This document shows positions 15,856-18,737 of a stretch of DNA of 18,737 nt, one piece after another. Under the pieces are notes generated by a model, which was given only the letters and a program-made list of their open reading frames with translations, did not search any database and was not told the DNA's origin. The stretch's first letter is position 1, and each line of letters starts with the position of its first letter. The position numbers and the translations under genes are program-made. The stretch lies in contig CAZAYB010000030.1 of assembly GCA_964489215.1 (NCBI GenBank), forward strand, positions 1 through 18,737, written 5' to 3'. This stretch comes from CAZAYB01 sp964489215 (GTDB lineage: Bacteria > Planctomycetota > Phycisphaerae > Sedimentisphaerales > Anaerohalosphaeraceae).

Positions 15856-17475
15856 ATGAACCTAATAACTTTTCATCAGGATGAGTTTTCAAAGCAAGTG
15901 AGCGAATCTTTTCGTATTGTTCTTACGGACAGGTTGTTGTCGAAGGTGTTTATAGAGGCTTTCGGCAGGGACCATGTTTTCAGTCAGTGCGGAGAGAATT
16001 TCTGTGTTACATTGGATAGTGCCATCGACTACGGGGATGCCGGCGGTTTTTATGTAAACAGCAAAAACGGGAGGATTAAATGTCCTTTGGATAAGTTCGA
16101 GCAGGACGGTCAGTGGTCAGTAATTACCAATGGATTTTCTATAAGTGATATTGACCGGGAATGGCTTTTTAATGAGGTTGTTCTGGGTTCGGAGTCGGAT
16201 GCGGCGGCAGTTTATATAGATGAGGAGCTCGGAGCGTATACTGAGGTTGTAAGGGTTGGCGAGTCTGATGAAGTAGCGGGGATCCGCAGGAACTATACAG
16301 ACAGCGCATTTTATATATCTGAAAGACAGTTTTGGCCTGAGCATCTTTTTATACGGAATGAGATTTTGAGGGAACTGGTCGATGAGAATCAAATTCTTCC
16401 AGGTGATTTTGCGGAATTTAAGCAGTTATTTGCTTCCAGTAAGGGAGAGCTTAGCTTTATCAAGGCAGCAGGCAGGGTAAATGATCTCAGGGACCGCAGA
16501 GAGCTTAGCGAATTTATGCTGGGCAGTTTGGAGGGAGTTTCTCTGGAGAACGGCCAGGCTGTTATTGCAAAGGATGCTCGTGTAATAGGTACGGTTGTTT
16601 TGGGTGATAATGTCAGTATTGGCTCTGAGGCGATAGTCAGCGGGCCAGGTATTATTTGTGATAACGTTAATATTGGTGCAGGTTCGGTTGTACAGTCGTC
16701 AATCATTTCCAGTTCGGTCAATGTTGCGGACAAAAGCAGGGTTCGGGGTGAGTTTATGGGCCAGGGTGGTGATTTCGATGAGCATGTTATAGATTGCAGG
16801 AGGGTTGGCTGGATAAAGGGCGTTGGTAAGGGGAGGTCTGTTTTCAGGAAGTGGAAGAGATTTTCTTATCCAGTGTTTTTTAAGCGAATATTTGATATAG
16901 CAGTTTCGTCGATTTTTCTTCTTTTGTCGGCACCGGTTTTTCTTATTATAGCAGTTGCTGTCAAGGTAAGCTCTCCGGGTCCTGTTTTTTACAGGGCCAG
17001 GCGTCAGGGGCAGTATGGCAAGGAGTTTGACTGCCTTAAGTTTCGTTCCATGATGGTAAGTGCTGAAGCAATGCAGCAGAAGCTTCGTGCAGTCAACCAG
17101 GTTGACGGTCCACAGTTCAAGATGGAAAATGATCCCCGGATTAGTAAGCTTGGCCGGTTTTTGCGGGATACATCGATTGATGAGATACCTCAGTTTATCA
17201 ATGTTTTTCTGGGCCAGATGAGCGTTGTGGGGCCAAGGCCGAGCCCGGAAGCGGAGAACAGTTTGTGTCCTTACTGGCGTGACGGGCGTCTTTCTGCCAG
17301 GCCCGGTATAACCGGTCTTTGGCAAATATGCAGGACAAGGGCTCCTTCGAGGGATTTTCAGGAATGGGTCAAGTACGATACCGATTATGTTCGCAATCTA
17401 TCTTTTAAGATGGATATATGGATATGCTGGAGGACGGCAGTTAAGCTGATAAATGATTTTGTTAATCAATTTTAG
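15856..17475 (+). CDS. Fusion: NTase-like region + left-handed beta-helix + initiating phosphoglycosyltransferase
   Basis: A 539-residue composite. Residues about 340-539 are a bacterial sugar transferase (polyprenyl-phosphate phosphoglycosyltransferase, PglC/WcaJ catalytic type): KRIFDIAVSS followed by one hydrophobic re-entrant or membrane segment (345-370), PGPVFYRARRQGQYG (374-388), FDCLKFRSMM (391-400), LGRFLRDTSIDEIPQ (432-446) with the D442-E443 dyad, MSVVGPRPSPE (455-465) and RPGITGLWQ (482-490). It would transfer a sugar phosphate to undecaprenyl phosphate, starting the repeat unit. Residues 233-300 are hexapeptide repeats (DNVSIGSEAIVSGPGIICDNV). The N-terminal 1-165 resemble the second half of a nucleotidyltransferase fold (VITNGFSISDID, then AAAVYID and DSAFYIS), with Phe94 where NGD would be expected. 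Most homologues instead have an N-terminal membrane/CoA-binding-like part or none. No Shine-Dalgarno is seen before the ATG. Confidence 0.87.
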   Translation: MNLITFHQDEFSKQVSESFRIVLTDRLLSKVFIEAFGRDHVFSQCGENFCVTLDSAIDYGDAGGFYVNSKNGRIKCPLDKFEQDGQWSVITNGFSISDIDREWLFNEVVLGSESDAAAVYIDEELGAYTEVVRVGESDEVAGIRRNYTDSAFYISERQFWPEHLFIRNEILRELVDENQILPGDFAEFKQLFASSKGELSFIKAAGRVNDLRDRRELSEFMLGSLEGVSLENGQAVIAKDARVIGTVVLGDNVSIGSEAIVSGPGIICDNVNIGAGSVVQSSIISSSVNVADKSRVRGEFMGQGGDFDEHVIDCRRVGWIKGVGKGRSVFRKWKRFSYPVFFKRIFDIAVSSIFLLLSAPVFLIIAVAVKVSSPGPVFYRARRQGQYGKEFDCLKFRSMMVSAEAMQQKLRAVNQVDGPQFKMENDPRISKLGRFLRDTSIDEIPQFINVFLGQMSVVGPRPSPEAENSLCPYWRDGRLSARPGITGLWQICRTRAPSRDFQEWVKYDTDYVRNLSFKMDIWICWRTAVKLINDFVNQF

Positions 17476-17502
17476 ATTAAGAACAGAGAGACGGTGACAA
17501 AT

Positions 17503-18737
17503 ATGAAGACAGGTAAGATGACTGGTAAGATAAACTGGAAGCTTATTATTGTTTTGTTTTTTGCAATTGTGGCAATCGGTGTTACGGCGTATTCATTGCG
17601 TAAATGGAACCGAGCTAATCGTGCCAGGAGCGGTTATGAGGAAGGTCTGGAGGCATTTGAGTCTGGGCAGTGGCCTGTTGCGGCCAGGGAGCTTGGTAAG
17701 TATGTAGCGGTGAATCCAAATGATGTTGAGGCGCTGATGATGTACGGTAAGTCTCAGATGAATATTCGTCCAATCAGGTCTGATAATCAGCAGCAGGCAA
17801 TTAATGNNNNNNNNNNAACGTGCTTCGTAAGGAGCCTTCGAATGTTGAGGCAGGCAAGAAGCTGATGGAACTATATGGATCTTTGAATATGTCGGCAGAG
17901 GCACAGCGTGTTGCAGAGGGTATTCTCGAGGTGAGAGAATCTGCGGAGATTCGCAGGATGCTTGCAGTTGCGTTAATCAATCAGCGTAAAAATGAATTGG
18001 CCAGGGAAGTGCTTTTGAATATTTTGCGTGAGCATCCTGATATGGTTCGTGTATATAATATAACGGGATTGCTTGCAGAGGCAGAGCCTGGGCTTTTTGA
18101 TAACGATGCAGGGTACTGGTATGACCAGGGGGTAGAAAATAATCCGTCCTCAGTTCAGGTTTATGTGGACAGGGCAGGTTATTATCTTCGTCATGGTGAT
18201 TTTGAAAAGGCAATGGCTGATCTTCAAAAAGCGGAAACACTTGACGCTGATGGTATAGATGAACTTGTGAGTCTGGGGGAGAAGTATCTTGCAGCGGGTA
18301 ATTACGACAAGGCTGATGAGCAGCTTGAAAGAGCGATGGAGATAGATTCTGATAACTATGATTTATGGTCTGTCTGGGCGGATGCTGCTATCGCGGCGGG
18401 TGATAGTGAATTGATGCAGTGGGTTGCGGATAATGGACTTGATAAGCTTAATCTTGAGAACTGGACATTTTTGCAGACAGCTGCGGAGCTTTATATCCGT
18501 TCTGGTAATCTGGAAAAGGCAGATGAATGTATTCAACAGCTTGAGAGGGATATGTTCTATCCTGCTAAGCTGGCTTATCTTGAGGGTTTGCTGGCACGGG
18601 AGAAGGGAGATTATGGAGCTGCTCTGGGCAAATTAAGTCAGGCGGAGAATCTTGGTTACTCGACGGCAAATCTTGCTATGCTTATATCTGATACGCTTGC
18701 CAAGCTTGGCGATACGACATCTGCTATATACCGTCTT
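17503..18737 (+). CDS. Membrane-anchored TPR protein (PrsT-like), partial and interrupted by Ns
   Basis: The gene starts at ATG 17503 (GGTGA at 17493-17497; GTG at 17494 is an alternative) and is open to the right edge, so its C-terminus is missing. A hydrophobic segment at about residues 12-32 anchors a protein made of TPR-like helix pairs (GYEEGLEAFESGQWPVAARE; later LAAGNYDKADEQLERAMEID and IRSGNLEKADECIQQLE). Ten Ns at 17807-17816 interrupt it. The frame after the Ns (from 17817, NVLRKEPSN onward) is one base out of register with the frame before them, so the true gap must be 2 plus a multiple of 3 bases and not ten. In exosortase/EPS loci a TPR lipoprotein, PrsT, is a regular member; this one has no visible lipobox Cys and appears anchored by a transmembrane helix. 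Likely a periplasmic scaffold for export or assembly, by inference. Confidence 0.75.
17807..17816. other. Assembly gap of ten Ns
   Basis: Ten consecutive Ns inside the TPR gene. Reading frames on either side disagree if the gap is taken as ten bases, which indicates a placeholder of arbitrary length. The flanks fit a single continuous TPR protein if the real number of missing bases is 2, 5, 8, 11 and so on. Confidence 0.97.

Noticed and set aside
17817..17865. Short C-terminus of the TPR protein read straight through ten Ns
   Set aside because: It depends on the arbitrary gap length; another frame after the gap is open for over 900 bases and encodes TPR repeats.
1..18737. CRISPR arrays, tRNA/rRNA genes, insertion sequences, phage genes
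   Set aside because: Read through for direct repeats with spacers, tRNA-like cloverleaf ends, transposase motifs and inverted terminal repeats; none seen. The only repeat of note is the Tyr-Gly codon tract.

Overview
The window is one long plus-strand gene block for making, modifying and exporting an extracellular or cell-surface polysaccharide, of the exosortase-linked (EpsH/PEP-CTERM-like) kind. Fourteen complete genes and one gene truncated by the right edge follow each other with gaps of at most about 27 bases. Many starts and stops overlap (ATGA, TGATG, longer overlaps), and no convincing terminator lies between them, so they are probably one operon or a few closely spaced transcripts. 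The gene set (exosortase-type transmembrane protease domain, fused chain-length/tyrosine kinase, many GT-B glycosyltransferases), moderate GC and occasional TTG starts fit a Gram-negative-type environmental bacterium, possibly Planctomycetota (Phycisphaerae-like). That placement is an inference from gene content; no marker gene is present. A run of ten Ns suggests a draft or metagenomic assembly.

Layout. 1-301 is very AT-rich and holds what looks like the broken 3' end of an unrecognised gene. 302-7979 encodes sugar assembly: GT4 glycosyltransferase, hexapeptide acyltransferase, a second GT4-like enzyme, an O-antigen ligase/polymerase-like membrane protein, a GT2 enzyme, a third GT-B enzyme, and a split Alg14/Alg13-like (PssD/PssE-like) pair. 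7976-11540 encodes a probable acyl-decoration module: SGNH hydrolase, MBOAT (AlgI-like) O-acyltransferase, second SGNH-like protein. 11568-17475 holds the assembly machinery: a three-domain protein (nucleotidyltransferase-like, left-handed beta-helix, exosortase), a Wzc-like chain-length regulator/tyrosine kinase with a Tyr-Gly tail, and a second composite protein (nucleotidyltransferase-like region, left-handed beta-helix, initiating phosphoglycosyltransferase). From 17503 to the right edge runs a membrane-anchored TPR protein reminiscent of PrsT, interrupted by the Ns.

How they could work together: the phosphoglycosyltransferase domain starts a repeat unit on undecaprenyl phosphate, the glycosyltransferases extend it, acyl groups are added by the hexapeptide and MBOAT systems, the Wzy/WaaL-like protein polymerises or ligates it, and the Wzc-like kinase controls chain length. 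The exosortase domain would process and anchor C-terminally tagged proteins, none of which is in the window. No flippase, outer-membrane export protein or EpsI-type partner is visible here.

The most unusual feature is that a degenerate nucleotidyltransferase plus beta-helix module appears fused to two unrelated membrane enzymes, the exosortase and the initiating phosphoglycosyltransferase, on either side of the kinase gene. In both proteins the expected metal-binding Asp of the NTase fold seems lost, so these may be sensing or scaffolding rather than catalytic domains.
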